From the NCBI RefSeq assembly GCF_006716425.1, contig NZ_VFOZ01000001.1, forward strand, positions 1,674,001-1,738,000: a stretch of 64,000 bases of DNA. Direction: 5' to 3'. The stretch comes from Actinoallomurus bryophytorum. GTDB lineage: Bacteria; Actinomycetota; Actinomycetes; Streptosporangiales; Streptosporangiaceae. The stretch's first letter is position 1; every line of letters begins with the position of its first letter. Positions 1-10,397 of the stretch are shown here, piece by piece. A model generated the notes under the pieces. That model saw nothing but the letters and a program-made list of their open reading frames with translations. It had not been told where the DNA came from and searched no databases. Both the position numbers and the translations under genes were made by a program.

Positions 1-1370
<1,370 letters not shown>

Positions 1371-1495
1371 CCCCGGAGACCTCGGCGGGCCGTGAGAGCG
1401 GCCGTCGCGGTAGGTGACTCCGCCCTGCGACCACGGTGGCCCGGCGGAAAAACGGCTTTGGCGCGGCGGGGGTCGATGGCCCAGACTGGGCCGGC

Positions 1496-3103
1496 GTGGG
1501 CCATGTCGAAGTCGCGCATCTCGATCACGCTCTTCCGGACGGACGAGTGCTGCTCTCCGACGCCTCGTTCCGGGTCGCCGACGGGATGGTGGCGGCGCTG
1601 GTCGGGCCCAACGGCGCGGGCAAGACGACCCTCCTCCGCCTGGTGGCCGGCGACCTCGATCCACAGTCCGGCTCGGTCGGGCGCAGTGGCGGCCTCGGGG
1701 TGATGCGGCAGTTCATCGGCAACATCCGCGACGAGTCGACCGTGCACGACCTGCTCGTGTCGACCGCGCCGCGGCGTGTACGCGACGCCGCCGCCGGGCT
1801 CGAACGCGCCGAGCTCGCCATGATGGAGCGCGACGACGAGCCCACCCAGCTGAGCTACGCCAAGGCACTCGCCGACTGGGGCGACGCCGGCGGGTATGAC
1901 GCCGAGGTGCTCTGGGACGCCTGCTGCGTCGCCGCGCTCGGCACCTCCTATGACCAGACCCGCTGGCGCGACGTGAAGACGCTGTCCGGCGGCGAGCAGA
2001 AACGCCTCGTGCTGGAGGCCCTCTTCCGTGGCCCGGACGAGGTCCTGCTGCTCGACGAGCCCGACAACTACCTGGACGTGCCGGGCAAGCTGTGGCTGGA
2101 GGACAAACTCCGCGAGACGCCCAAGACGGTGCTGCTCGTCTCCCACGATCGTGAGCTGCTGGCCCGTGCCGCGCGGCAGATCGTCACGGTCGAGTCCGGC
2201 AACGTCTGGGTGCACGGCGGCGGCTTCGCGACTTACGCCCAGGCCCGGCGCGACCGCAACGAGCGCCTGGAGGAGCTGAGACGCCGCTGGGACGAGGAGC
2301 ACGCCAAGATCAAGGCCCTCGTCCTGATGTTCAAGCAGAAGGCCAAGTACAACTCCGACATGGCCTCCCGCTACCAGGCGGCGCAGACCCGGCTGCGCAG
2401 GTTCGAGGAGGCGGGCCCGCCGGAGGTCCCGCCGCGCGACCAGAACCTCAAGATGCGGCTACGCGGCGGACGCACCGGCAAGCGCGCCGTCATCTGTGAG
2501 AAGTTCGAGCTCACGGGCCTGATGCGCCCGTTCGACACCGAGGTCTGGTACGGCGAGCGGGTCGCGGTGCTCGGCTCCAACGGTTCGGGCAAGAGCCACT
2601 TCCTGCGGCTGCTCGCCGGGGAGGACGTCGCGCACACCGGCGTGGCCCGGCTCGGCGCGCGGGTCGTGCCCGGGCTGTTCGCGCAGACCCACGCCCGGCC
2701 GGAGCTGCGCGGCCGTACCCCGGCCGAGATCTTGATGACCGAACACGCGCGGCTGCGCAACGAGGCGATGTCGGCGCTGTCCCGCTACGAGCTGCAGTAC
2801 TGCGGTGACCAGCCGTTCGAGACGTTGTCCGGCGGCCAGCAGGCGCGGCTGCAGATCCTGCTGCTGGAGATGAGCGGCTGCACCCTGCTGCTGCTCGACG
2901 AGCCGACCGACAACCTCGACCTGGCCAGCGCCGAGGCGCTGCAGGAGGGCCTGGAGGCGTACGAGGGAACGGTGCTGGCCGTCACGCACGACCGGTGGTT
3001 CGCCAGGTCCTTCGACCGGTTCCTGGTGTTCGGCGGGGACGGGTCGGTCTACGAGTCCGCCGAGCCGGTCTGGGACGAGACCCGCGTCGAACGCCCGCGC
3101 TGA
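1496..3103 (+). CDS. ABC-F family ATP-binding protein (duplicated ATPase)
   Basis: Soluble protein with two ABC ATPase modules and no membrane segments, the ABC-F layout of ribosome-associated translation or antibiotic-protection factors. The first module has Walker A GPNGAGKT, signature LSGGEQ and Walker B LLLDEPDNYLD; the linker is charged and helical (RNERLEELRRRWDEEHAK); the second module has GSNGSGKS, LSGGQQ and LLLDEPTDNLD. An in-frame GTG at 1436 is possible, but GTG 1496 (VGHVEVAHL) fits the usual N-terminus of these actinobacterial proteins. The substrate or drug involved cannot be told. It converges on the YceI gene with only 9 bp between stops. Confidence 0.88.
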   Translation: MGHVEVAHLDHALPDGRVLLSDASFRVADGMVAALVGPNGAGKTTLLRLVAGDLDPQSGSVGRSGGLGVMRQFIGNIRDESTVHDLLVSTAPRRVRDAAAGLERAELAMMERDDEPTQLSYAKALADWGDAGGYDAEVLWDACCVAALGTSYDQTRWRDVKTLSGGEQKRLVLEALFRGPDEVLLLDEPDNYLDVPGKLWLEDKLRETPKTVLLVSHDRELLARAARQIVTVESGNVWVHGGGFATYAQARRDRNERLEELRRRWDEEHAKIKALVLMFKQKAKYNSDMASRYQAAQTRLRRFEEAGPPEVPPRDQNLKMRLRGGRTGKRAVICEKFELTGLMRPFDTEVWYGERVAVLGSNGSGKSHFLRLLAGEDVAHTGVARLGARVVPGLFAQTHARPELRGRTPAEILMTEHARLRNEAMSALSRYELQYCGDQPFETLSGGQQARLQILLLEMSGCTLLLLDEPTDNLDLASAEALQEGLEAYEGTVLAVTHDRWFARSFDRFLVFGGDGSVYESAEPVWDETRVERPR

Positions 3104-3112
3104 GGCGCCGGC

Positions 3113-3685
3113 TCAGCCGGGCAGCTCCAGGTCGAACTCGATCTCGACCGGGTCGGCGACCTTGAGCTGGCCGAACAGCGCCGAGTAGGGCTTGATGCCC
3201 CAGCGGGACTGCACGACGGTCGCCGCACCCGTCAGCCGGCCGCCGGACACCCGGCCGCGGACGGTGGCGGGCTCGGTGCGGCCCATGATCGTCAAATCGC
3301 CCTCGACGGTGAACGCCTCGGGCGTGCCCTGGACGCGGGTGGACCGGAAGGTGATCGTCGGGTGCGCGGAGGTGCGCAGGACCTTCTCGCGGATGATCTT
3401 CGCGATCTCGTCCCGGTCGGAGCCGGTGAGGGCCAGCACGCCGCCCGTGCCCTCGCGTACCTCGATCGAGGCGACCTCGATCTCGGCGTCGACGGCGGAG
3501 TTCGCGGGCTCGGCGGGATCGACGGACGCCTGTCCGGACCAGCGGGTGACCTCCAGGGTCAGGTCGTGACCCGCACGGCGGCCAAGGCCGCTCCGTGCCG
3601 TCTTGACCAGGAGACTTCCCGACGCCGGACCCAGCTCGTGCGAACCCTCGGTGAGTGCCACGCTCGTCACGGTACGCCTCGGCAC
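3113..3685 (-). CDS. YceI family protein
   Basis: A 190-residue beta-barrel, lipocalin-like protein of the YceI family, members of which bind isoprenoid or other hydrophobic ligands. Family marks include GHDLTLEVTRWSG near the N-terminus, the central TSAHPTITFRSTRV, and RWGIKPYSALFGQLKVADPVEIEFDL at the C-terminus. No signal peptide is visible, so it is probably cytoplasmic, unlike periplasmic proteobacterial members. Its start lies just after the hairpin that ends the DUF2795 gene, so it is probably transcribed on its own. Confidence 0.85.
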   Translation of the reverse strand: MPRRTVTSVALTEGSHELGPASGSLLVKTARSGLGRRAGHDLTLEVTRWSGQASVDPAEPANSAVDAEIEVASIEVREGTGGVLALTGSDRDEIAKIIREKVLRTSAHPTITFRSTRVQGTPEAFTVEGDLTIMGRTEPATVRGRVSGGRLTGAATVVQSRWGIKPYSALFGQLKVADPVEIEFDLELPG

Positions 3686-3691
3686 GCCGTC

Positions 3692-3727
3692 GCACGAGCC
3701 CCGGCGAGACCTCTCGCCGGGGCGTGC
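3692..3727 (-). terminator. Hairpin terminator after the DUF2795 gene
   Basis: Perfect 11-bp inverted repeat (3698-3708 with 3713-3723) and a 4-nt loop, extended by four more pairs beyond a 2-nt bulge. It sits 14 bp downstream of the DUF2795 stop codon and just before the YceI start. There is no clear T-run, as is common in actinomycetes. Confidence 0.7.
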
Positions 3728-3740
3728 TCCGATGTGGATC

Positions 3741-4103
3741 TCAGTGTTCGCTGAGCAGGCCGATGGCGCGTACCACCTCGCCCAGAGTCTGGAACTGCTT
3801 GCCCTCCGGTAGCCCGGAGACGGCGTCGATGACCGACTCCGGTGCCCGATGGGACCTCAGGTGGGTGAGCAGGCGTGCCCGGTCGGCGGGGAACTCACCC
3901 GGCGGTAGAGCCCGGGTCAGCGCGGCACGGCGCGCGACGTCGGCGGGTGACATGCCGCGCGGTGGAGTCCTCGGACGCTCCGGCGGAGTGTCCCCGCCCC
4001 CTTGCCGGCTCTCCTTGGTGCGGCCGACTCCGCTCCTGCTCAGGCTTTCGGTCTCCTTACGCAGGTCTCGGACCGGACCCTGCTTGTCGCTCTCGCGGTG
4101 CAT
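3741..4103 (-). CDS. DUF2795 domain protein
   Basis: A 120-residue protein. The first half is charged and probably disordered (MHRESDKQGPVRDLRKETES); the second half holds a DUF2795 fold recognised by the end pattern LLTHLRSHRAPESVIDAVSGLP followed by KQFQTLGEVVRAIG. Start ATG 4103 has a good Shine-Dalgarno AAAGGTGAGG. The open frame extends further upstream to 4445, but that part has no ribosome site. DUF2795 is common and uncharacterised in actinobacteria; I assign no role. Confidence 0.78.
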   Translation of the reverse strand: MHRESDKQGPVRDLRKETESLSRSGVGRTKESRQGGGDTPPERPRTPPRGMSPADVARRAALTRALPPGEFPADRARLLTHLRSHRAPESVIDAVSGLPEGKQFQTLGEVVRAIGLLSEH

Positions 4104-4284
4104 AGACCTCACCTTTCGCGTAGCCCTCTCAGGCGCCCCCACGCGCTGGCGTTCCTGATCGACCTCCCTCGCGGGACGAGCGCCGGAATGCTCCACCTTG
4201 CATAGGGCGGCCGCCGCGCGGTCCCCCTGGAGCCGCCTTACCCGAGCCGGGCCCTTACGAACCCTCGCTCTCGGAAGGCACTGG

Positions 4285-5838
4285 TCAGAACGTGTCGGAA
4301 CGGGGACCGAGCGCTTGGTCGGTGTCCGGTTCGGGCACGGGGCGCCTGCTGGGCTCGGCGAGCCGTGCGGGTCCGAAGACGGCCAGGCCGGCACGCTGCT
4401 TGGTGATGATGATCGGCTCGTCGGTACTGCGGACCTCGCCGTCACAGGCGAACCGCAGCGAGCCTTCGGTGGCCTCGACGCGCAGCCCGGTGGTGCGCCA
4501 TGCCTTGTAGTCGGGCATCAGGTGCAGGTGCCCTACCAGGAGCGCCGCGACCGCGCGCGCCTTGCTGATGTGCCGCTTCGCACCGATCAGGCGTACGTCG
4601 ACCACACCGTCGGCGAGATGGCGCCGCCAGGTCGGCGCGACGCCGTACGAGCCGTAGCGGCAGTTGCCGAGGAAGGCGAACCACACCCGCAGCCGCCGCC
4701 CTTCGATGTTCACCTCGGTCGGCTCGGTGTGGCGCAGCACGCGGACCGCGGACACCGCCAGTGCGGGCCACTTGCCGAGGCGGCCCTCCAGCCGGGTGCG
4801 CATGTCGACGAGCTCGGTGTACGCGCCGAAGCTCGCCGTGTTGAGGAACAGCCGCTCCCCCGCGCAGGCGACATCCACGCGCAGGACGCCGCCCGAGCGG
4901 TACGCCTCGATCGCGTCCTTGACGGTCTCCAGGCCGATCGCGCGGGAGAAGTGGTTCAGCGTGCCGCCGGGGATCACCAGCAGCGGCACGTTGCGCTCGA
5001 CCGCGACCTCGGCCCCGGCGTTGATCGTGCCGTCGCCACCGCACACCCCGAGCACGGTCGCCCGGTCCGCGGCGTCCCGCAGGGTCTTGCCCAGGTCCTC
5101 GCCCGCATCGACGATCTCCGCGGCCGGCAGCTCCGAACGCAGGGTACGGCTGACGTCGCCGCCGCCCGCGTCCTGGTTGATCACCACGACGACGCCGGCC
5201 CCGTCCGGGGACACGCCGGCGACGGCCTCGGACGGCATCGACCAGACACCGGCGGCGGGCGCGGGGCGTGTGGGCCACACCATGCGTGTGGTGGCCGCCG
5301 CGACCGCGCCGAGCGCCAGGCCGGCGAGCACGTCACCCGGATAGTGCGCTCCGGTGTAGACGCGGGAGAAGGCCACTCCCGCGGCGGCCGCCGCCACCGG
5401 CACGGCGACCGACTTCGGCGCCTCCATCGCCAGCGCCCCGGCGAAGGCCGCGGCCGCCGCCGAATGCCCGGACGGGAAGGACGGGGAGGTCGGCAGCCGC
5501 CAGCGGACCCGCGCCGACGGAATCAGGGTGCCCCGGCCGATGCTCGTCGGCAGGCCGCTCAGCTCGATCAGCGGGCGGCCGCGACGGAACATCTGCTTGC
5601 CCGCGAGGTTGGCGATCGGGCTGGCCAGGCCGAGGGCGAAGACTCCGCGCATCGCGGCGCGGCGCAGTCGCGGCTGCCTCGTCACGGCGAGCCCGCCCGC
5701 GATGCCGATCCACAACAGCGAGTGGTCGGCCGCCTTGGACAGACGGGGAAGGACGTATTCGAAACCGGTCAGCCGTGCCGCGGCCACCGCGTCGAAGGCG
5801 CGCTGGTCGAGTCGGCCTGCTCGTTGCAACAGGGGCAT
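4285..5838 (-). CDS. PAP2 phosphatase - diacylglycerol kinase fusion protein
   Basis: Two lipid enzymes in one 517-residue chain. The N-terminal part (about 1-190) is a membrane PAP2/undecaprenyl-diphosphatase-like domain with the three acid phosphatase motifs: KQMFRRGRP, PSFPSGHS, and SRVYTGAHYPGDV. The C-terminal part (about 215-490) is a diacylglycerol/sphingosine-kinase catalytic domain with VCGGDGTINAGAEVA and PGGTLNHFSRAIG. Such fusions are known in actinobacteria; interconversion of phosphatidate and diacylglycerol or polyprenol recycling is a reasonable role, but the substrate is inferred. It is divergent from the ABC exporter at 6021. Confidence 0.88.
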   Translation of the reverse strand: MPLLQRAGRLDQRAFDAVAAARLTGFEYVLPRLSKAADHSLLWIGIAGGLAVTRQPRLRRAAMRGVFALGLASPIANLAGKQMFRRGRPLIELSGLPTSIGRGTLIPSARVRWRLPTSPSFPSGHSAAAAAFAGALAMEAPKSVAVPVAAAAAGVAFSRVYTGAHYPGDVLAGLALGAVAAATTRMVWPTRPAPAAGVWSMPSEAVAGVSPDGAGVVVVINQDAGGGDVSRTLRSELPAAEIVDAGEDLGKTLRDAADRATVLGVCGGDGTINAGAEVAVERNVPLLVIPGGTLNHFSRAIGLETVKDAIEAYRSGGVLRVDVACAGERLFLNTASFGAYTELVDMRTRLEGRLGKWPALAVSAVRVLRHTEPTEVNIEGRRLRVWFAFLGNCRYGSYGVAPTWRRHLADGVVDVRLIGAKRHISKARAVAALLVGHLHLMPDYKAWRTTGLRVEATEGSLRFACDGEVRSTDEPIIITKQRAGLAVFGPARLAEPSRRPVPEPDTDQALGPRSDTF

Positions 5839-6020
5839 GCGACCGTCTATCCCCCGTCGAGGTCAAGATATGTCCGGGGTTCCGGCAAGGTCAGCGCTCA
5901 TCCGCCTGCCGAGAACGCGACTATCACCGTTCCGTCCTGGATCACGCGGAAGATCACATTCTCGTCATGCATCTCACCGAACGTCGATGCCGGGTCTGTG
6001 TCTGCAATAAGCTCATCCGC

Positions 6021-6998
6021 ATGAGTCACCCGGAACGGCTCGGAGCCTCGGGTGGTGGATCGGCACATGCGATCGCGGAGCCCCCTTCGGTGAACGGGCA
6101 TCCCTCGCTGGCCGAGTTCGCCACCGGATTCGGGCTCAAGCAGAGCGCCGCCCGCCCCCCAATGGGCTCGTACATCCGTCAGCTTTGGCAGCGTCGCCAT
6201 TTCATCTGGGCGTTCGCGTCGGCCAAGAACATCGCGATGTACACCGAGTCGCGGCTGGGCCAGGTGTGGCAGGTTCTCACACCGCTGCTCAACGCCGCGG
6301 TCTACTACCTGATCTTCGGGCTGCTGCTCAACACGAGCCGCGGCCTGCCCCACAACACGTTCATCCCGTTCCTGGTCTGCGGGGTCTTCGTCTTCACGTT
6401 CACCCAGCGGTCGGTGAACTCCGGGGCCAAGTCGGTCGGCGACAACCTGTCGCTGATCCGCGCCCTGCACTTTCCGCGGGCGAGCCTTCCGCTGGCGTAC
6501 ACCCTCATCGAGCTGCAGCAGCTGCTCATCTCGATGTGCGTGCTGTTCGTCATCGTGCTGGGCTTCGGTGAGCCGCTGACGTTCAACTGGCTCCTGCTGG
6601 TGCCGGTGCTGATCATGCAGCTGACCTTCAACATCGGGATCAGCCTCACCTTGGCCCGCATCGGCGCGTTCAACCGCGACATCCAGCAGCTCCTGCCCTT
6701 CCTCCTGCGGACCTGGCTCTACTTCTCCGGCATCATCTACAGCCTCTCCGGGCTGATGAAGTCCTCCAAGATCCACGAACACCCGTGGATCGGTCATGTG
6801 CTCGAGGCCAACCCCGCTTACGTCTACGTGGAGCTGTCGCGCCTGGCGCTGCTGGACAGCTATCGGGGCTACGTCCATCAGACGCTGAACGAGTCGACCA
6901 TGCACCTGTGGTACTACGGCATCGGCTGGGCCGTCGTGATGTTCCTCGTAGGGTTCTGGTTCTTCTTCCGCGCCGAGGAGAGGTACGGCCGTGGCTGA
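6021..6998 (+). CDS. ABC-2 type exporter permease (TagG/Wzm-like)
   Basis: Integral membrane subunit of a polysaccharide or teichoic-acid-type exporter. The protein has a cytoplasmic N-terminus and six hydrophobic segments, with an amphipathic IRQLWQRRHFIWAFASAKN segment before the first TM, typical of ABC-2 permeases for cell-surface glycans. ATG 6021 starts MSHPERLG. Its 3' end overlaps the ATPase gene by 8 bp, so the two are cotranscribed and form one transporter. The exported polymer is not indicated by nearby genes, as no glycosyltransferases are present. Confidence 0.88.
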   Translation: MSHPERLGASGGGSAHAIAEPPSVNGHPSLAEFATGFGLKQSAARPPMGSYIRQLWQRRHFIWAFASAKNIAMYTESRLGQVWQVLTPLLNAAVYYLIFGLLLNTSRGLPHNTFIPFLVCGVFVFTFTQRSVNSGAKSVGDNLSLIRALHFPRASLPLAYTLIELQQLLISMCVLFVIVLGFGEPLTFNWLLLVPVLIMQLTFNIGISLTLARIGAFNRDIQQLLPFLLRTWLYFSGIIYSLSGLMKSSKIHEHPWIGHVLEANPAYVYVELSRLALLDSYRGYVHQTLNESTMHLWYYGIGWAVVMFLVGFWFFFRAEERYGRG

Positions 6999-7815
6999 TG
7001 TCAAGGAGAAGTTCAAGGTGTCCGGGGAGCCCATGGACTCCGCGCCTCCGGTGACGATCGACCGGGCACGTGAGCCGATCGTGGTCGTCGACGATCTCCA
7101 CATCATCTACCGGGTGTATGGCGCCGGCGGTAAGGGCAACGCGGCGAGTGCCTTCTCTCGCGTCCTGCGCCGCGACCACCGCCCGACGATGAAGGAGGTC
7201 CACGCGATCCGCGGGCTGTCCTTCGTCGCGTACAAGGGTGATGCGATCGGCGTCATCGGCACCAACGGATCGGGTAAGTCGACGCTGCTGAAAGCGATCG
7301 CCGGTCTGCTGCCGCCGGAGAGCGGCGGCGTCTACACGTCCGGCCAGCCGTCGCTGCTCGGTGTGAACGCGGCCCTCATGAACGACCTGACCGGCGAGCG
7401 CAACATCGTTCTCGGCTGCCTCGCCATGGGCATGTCGCCCGACCAGGTCAAATCGAAGTACGACGAGATCGTGAAGTTCGCCGGGCTCAAGGAGGGCTTC
7501 ATCCAGCTTCCGATGCGGGCCTACTCCTCCGGCATGGGCTCGCGGCTCCGGTTCGCGATCGCCGCGTCCAAGTCCCACGACGTGCTGCTCATCGACGAGG
7601 CGCTGGCCACCGGCGACGCGAAGTTCCGCCGCAAGAGCGCGAAGAAGATCGACGAGCTGCGCAACGAGGCGGGCGCCGTCTTCCTGGTCGCCCACCAGCT
7701 CGACTCCATTCTCGAGATGTGCAACCGGGTCCTGTGGATCGACGAGGGCACGATGGTGATGGACGGCGACCCCCAGACGGTCGTCGACGCCTATAACGAG
7801 GCGAACGCCAAGTAG
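6991..7815 (+). CDS. ABC exporter ATPase (TagH/Wzt-like)
   Basis: Nucleotide-binding partner of the preceding permease; starts at GTG 6991 inside its end. It shows Walker A GTNGSGKST, the relaxed signature YSSGMGSRL typical of O-antigen/teichoic-acid exporters, Walker B DVLLIDEALATGD, and the H-loop VAHQLDSI. It lacks the C-terminal carbohydrate-binding domain found in some Wzt proteins, so export is probably independent of a capped glycan end. A strong hairpin follows its stop codon. Confidence 0.88.
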   Translation: MADVKEKFKVSGEPMDSAPPVTIDRAREPIVVVDDLHIIYRVYGAGGKGNAASAFSRVLRRDHRPTMKEVHAIRGLSFVAYKGDAIGVIGTNGSGKSTLLKAIAGLLPPESGGVYTSGQPSLLGVNAALMNDLTGERNIVLGCLAMGMSPDQVKSKYDEIVKFAGLKEGFIQLPMRAYSSGMGSRLRFAIAASKSHDVLLIDEALATGDAKFRRKSAKKIDELRNEAGAVFLVAHQLDSILEMCNRVLWIDEGTMVMDGDPQTVVDAYNEANAK

Positions 7816-7825
7816 GTCCCCCGCA

Positions 7826-7869
7826 CGCTCGGCGGTCAGGTCATCTTTCGGCCACGTGACCGCCGAGCG
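7826..7869. terminator. Bidirectional terminator hairpin
   Basis: Perfect 13-bp inverted repeat, 7826-7838 with 7857-7869, and an 18-nt loop, placed between the convergent ABC exporter and phospholipase D-like genes. The right arm overlaps the last codons of the phospholipase D-like gene. Confidence 0.75.
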
Positions 7870-9010
7870 GGAAGCGGCTCGCCGCCGTACGCCACAGCTC
7901 GGCGAAGTTGGTCTCATACGCTCCGTACACCGATGCGCTCTCGATCGCCAGCATCGTCTCGTCGTTGTGCCGTAGCCCGGCGACGGTGTGGTTCGCGCTG
8001 CCGGTGATGACCAGCCGCCGGTCGTGCCCTGAGTAGGTGCCGCCGATGGTGACGTATTTGGAGTGGACGTAGGCCTCCACCACGCCGGCCGCGTCCAGGT
8101 CCAGATAGCTGTAGTGGCTGCTGAGCAGCCTCGGGCCTCCACGTCGCGTGATGATCTTCCGGGCGGCGCGGCCGAGGTTGGTGTAGACGACGCGCACGTC
8201 GCAGCCCTGGTGGGCGAGCGACCACAGCCGCCGGGCGATGTCGGTGCGGGTCAGGGAGAAGGCCGTCATGTGCACCGCGGTGTGGGAGGCGCAGCCGACG
8301 TGGCCCAGCTGCCCGTAGAGCGTGTCGCTCTTCTTCGCATGCCCGGCGCGCGGGAACGTGTAGAGCGTACGGCCGCCGCTGCGGGTCACGTGGTAGGCGT
8401 AGTGACGCCGGGCGGCCAGCGCCGCGAAATAACGGCCGTAGGCACGGTAGAGCCTCGCGTCGCTGAGTGTGACGGCGTTGTTCCAGGCGTTCACGCGGTT
8501 GGTCGTGGTCAGGTTGGCCGAGGACTGCACGACCACGTCGCGCGCCGATCCGGTACGAGAGAACAGAAAGAACTTGTCGTGCATGACCCCGTCGCCGACG
8601 CAGCCCCTCTTGCAGGCCGTCACCCATGACGACCGGCGGCGGCCGGTGCCGAGCGCCCTCGCGAGCCCGCGGTACGCCGCGCTGCCGCGCGCACCCGCGT
8701 CGACCACCAGCTGGACGCGCACGCCGCGCTTTCTGGCGTCGAGGAGGGTCTGCGCGGCCGTTGGCGAGGTGAACCGGTAGATCGCGATCCGGATCAGGCC
8801 TCCACGGGGGACCGCGGCGGCCAGCGCGTCCACGTGGGAGCCGATGGCGTTCTGCTCTTCGGGCGAGCCGGAGGGGATGTTGAAGACGACCGAGGGCGCG
8901 TGTCTCCTGGCGGTGAGGGGCGTCGTGACGGCCGCGTGGGCGTCCGCGGCGACCGCCAGAATGCTCGCGACGGCAGCCGTGCTGACCGTGGCGGCGGTGA
9001 CTCGGCGCAT
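7841..9010 (-). CDS. Secreted phospholipase D-like protein
   Basis: A 389-residue exported protein with a signal peptide (MRRVTAATVSTAAVASILA, cut near ADAHA). Two phospholipase D HKD-type motifs are visible: MHDKFFLFS followed by SSANLTTTN at about 145-175, and VHSKYVTI followed by GSANHTVAGLRHNDE at about 315-345, where the second lysine is present and histidine leads as V-H-S-K. Members of this superfamily hydrolyse phosphodiester bonds in lipids or nucleic acids; substrate not evident. It is monocistronic and ends in the shared terminator. Confidence 0.85.
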   Translation of the reverse strand: MRRVTAATVSTAAVASILAVAADAHAAVTTPLTARRHAPSVVFNIPSGSPEEQNAIGSHVDALAAAVPRGGLIRIAIYRFTSPTAAQTLLDARKRGVRVQLVVDAGARGSAAYRGLARALGTGRRRSSWVTACKRGCVGDGVMHDKFFLFSRTGSARDVVVQSSANLTTTNRVNAWNNAVTLSDARLYRAYGRYFAALAARRHYAYHVTRSGGRTLYTFPRAGHAKKSDTLYGQLGHVGCASHTAVHMTAFSLTRTDIARRLWSLAHQGCDVRVVYTNLGRAARKIITRRGGPRLLSSHYSYLDLDAAGVVEAYVHSKYVTIGGTYSGHDRRLVITGSANHTVAGLRHNDETMLAIESASVYGAYETNFAELWRTAASRFPLGGHVAER

Positions 9011-9201
9011 GGGGGCTGTTCTCCTCGGCTTCGGCGGCCCGGCGGGTCCCGACCGGGCGAGTCGGTGGCCGGACGCTCACCCTGGTCCGGCACGGTCACG
9101 GACTGTAGCGTGCCCATCACGGAAATGACGCGTTTGGCCAAAGAAAACCCGCGACTGGAAGGCCTGCGGCGAACTGCCCCTAGATGAGCCCTCAATGTCG
9201 A

Positions 9202-9234
9202 TCTACTTTCAAAGTAGACGCTCTTCCTAGGAAG
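9202..9234. promoter_or_regulatory. Two adjacent perfect palindromes upstream of the sugar ABC operon
   Basis: A 17-bp palindrome with 8-bp perfect arms around a central C (9202-9218, TCTACTTT/AAAGTAGA) is followed 4 bp later by a 12-bp perfect palindrome (9223-9234, CTTCCTAGGAAG). They lie about 85-117 bp before the ATPase start and are AT-richer than their surroundings. This is the expected place for a repressor operator; no regulator gene is adjacent. Confidence 0.5.
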
Positions 9235-9318
9235 GCAGGGGTTGAGACCGACCACCGAACGGCCCGGCGAAGAGCCCGGCGAACACAGGGGCCGGCATCG
9301 CCGGCGGGCGAGTCGTCC

Positions 9319-10392
9319 GTGAGGCGCCGCGACGAGCCGGCCACGAAGGCCGTTGAGGCCAAAGGTCTCGTCAAGGTGTACCAGGGGCCCCGCGACAGGC
9401 GCGTCCGCGCGCTCGACGGCGTCGATCTGAGCTCGAACCACGGGGAGTACCTCGTCCTGCTCGGCCCCTCGGGGTGCGGCAAGACGACGCTGCTCCGCAC
9501 CATCGCCGGCCTCGAGAGGCCGACCGAGGGTGAGGTCTACATCGGCGGGCAGCTCGTCAACGGGCTGCCGCCGAGGACCCGCAGAGTGGCGATGGTGCTC
9601 CAGTCGTACGCGCTCTATCCGCACAAGACCGTCCACGACAACATCGAGTTCCCGCTGAAGGCCGAGCACGTGCCACGCCATCTGCGGGAACGCAAGGTCC
9701 GTTGGGCGGCGGACCTGCTCGACATCCCGGACCTGCTGACGCGCAGGCCCCGGCAGCTGTCCGGGGGTGAACGCCAGCGCGTCGCGCTGGCGCGTGCCCT
9801 GGTACGCGAGCCGGCCGTGTTCCTGCTCGACGAGCCGCTGTCGGGACTGGACGCGAAGCTGCGCGCCACCACACGCGATGAGCTGAAGCGTTTCCAGCGG
9901 CAGATCGGCACCGCCACGATCTACGTGACGCACGACCAGGAGGAGGCGATGGGACTGGCCGACCGCGTCGCCGTGCTGGATGCCGGGCGACTGCGCCAGG
10001 TCGGCACGCCGCGTGACATCTACGACCAGCCGGCCGACACGTTCGTCGCGACGTTCGTCGGGGCGCCGCCGATGAACCTCGTGCAGCGGGTTGACCGGCT
10101 CGTCGGTTTCCGGCCCGAGCATCTGCTGCCGGCCGAGAACGTCGCGTACGACTCCCGTGTCACGATGCCGCTGCGGATCGAGCGCATGGAGTACCTGTCC
10201 GGCGACCGGCACGTCTACGGCACGGTCACCAGGATCGGACAGGAGACGCGGGTGATCGCCCGCCTGCCGGCGACGGTGATCACACCGCTGACGGTCGGCG
10301 AGACGCACGAGTTCGCGGTGCCGACGGACCGGCTGCGCTTCTTCGACGCCGAGTACGGCACCCGTGCGGCGCCGGTGCGGATCGGCGGTTGA
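9319..10392 (+). CDS. Sugar ABC importer ATPase (MalK/UgpC-like)
   Basis: ATPase of a CUT1-type carbohydrate importer. It has Walker A GPSGCGKT, Q-loop LQSYALYPHKTVHDN, signature LSGGERQR, Walker B AVFLLDEPLSGLDAK and H-loop THDQEEAMGLADR, followed by a TOBE region (GFRPEHLLPA). I chose GTG 9319 because the longer frame to 9184 is Arg-rich and would run over the operator palindromes. The stop overlaps or abuts the first permease gene. The sugar is not identifiable. Confidence 0.87.
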   Translation: MRRRDEPATKAVEAKGLVKVYQGPRDRRVRALDGVDLSSNHGEYLVLLGPSGCGKTTLLRTIAGLERPTEGEVYIGGQLVNGLPPRTRRVAMVLQSYALYPHKTVHDNIEFPLKAEHVPRHLRERKVRWAADLLDIPDLLTRRPRQLSGGERQRVALARALVREPAVFLLDEPLSGLDAKLRATTRDELKRFQRQIGTATIYVTHDQEEAMGLADRVAVLDAGRLRQVGTPRDIYDQPADTFVATFVGAPPMNLVQRVDRLVGFRPEHLLPAENVAYDSRVTMPLRIERMEYLSGDRHVYGTVTRIGQETRVIARLPATVITPLTVGETHEFAVPTDRLRFFDAEYGTRAAPVRIGG

Positions 10393-10397
10393 CGGGC

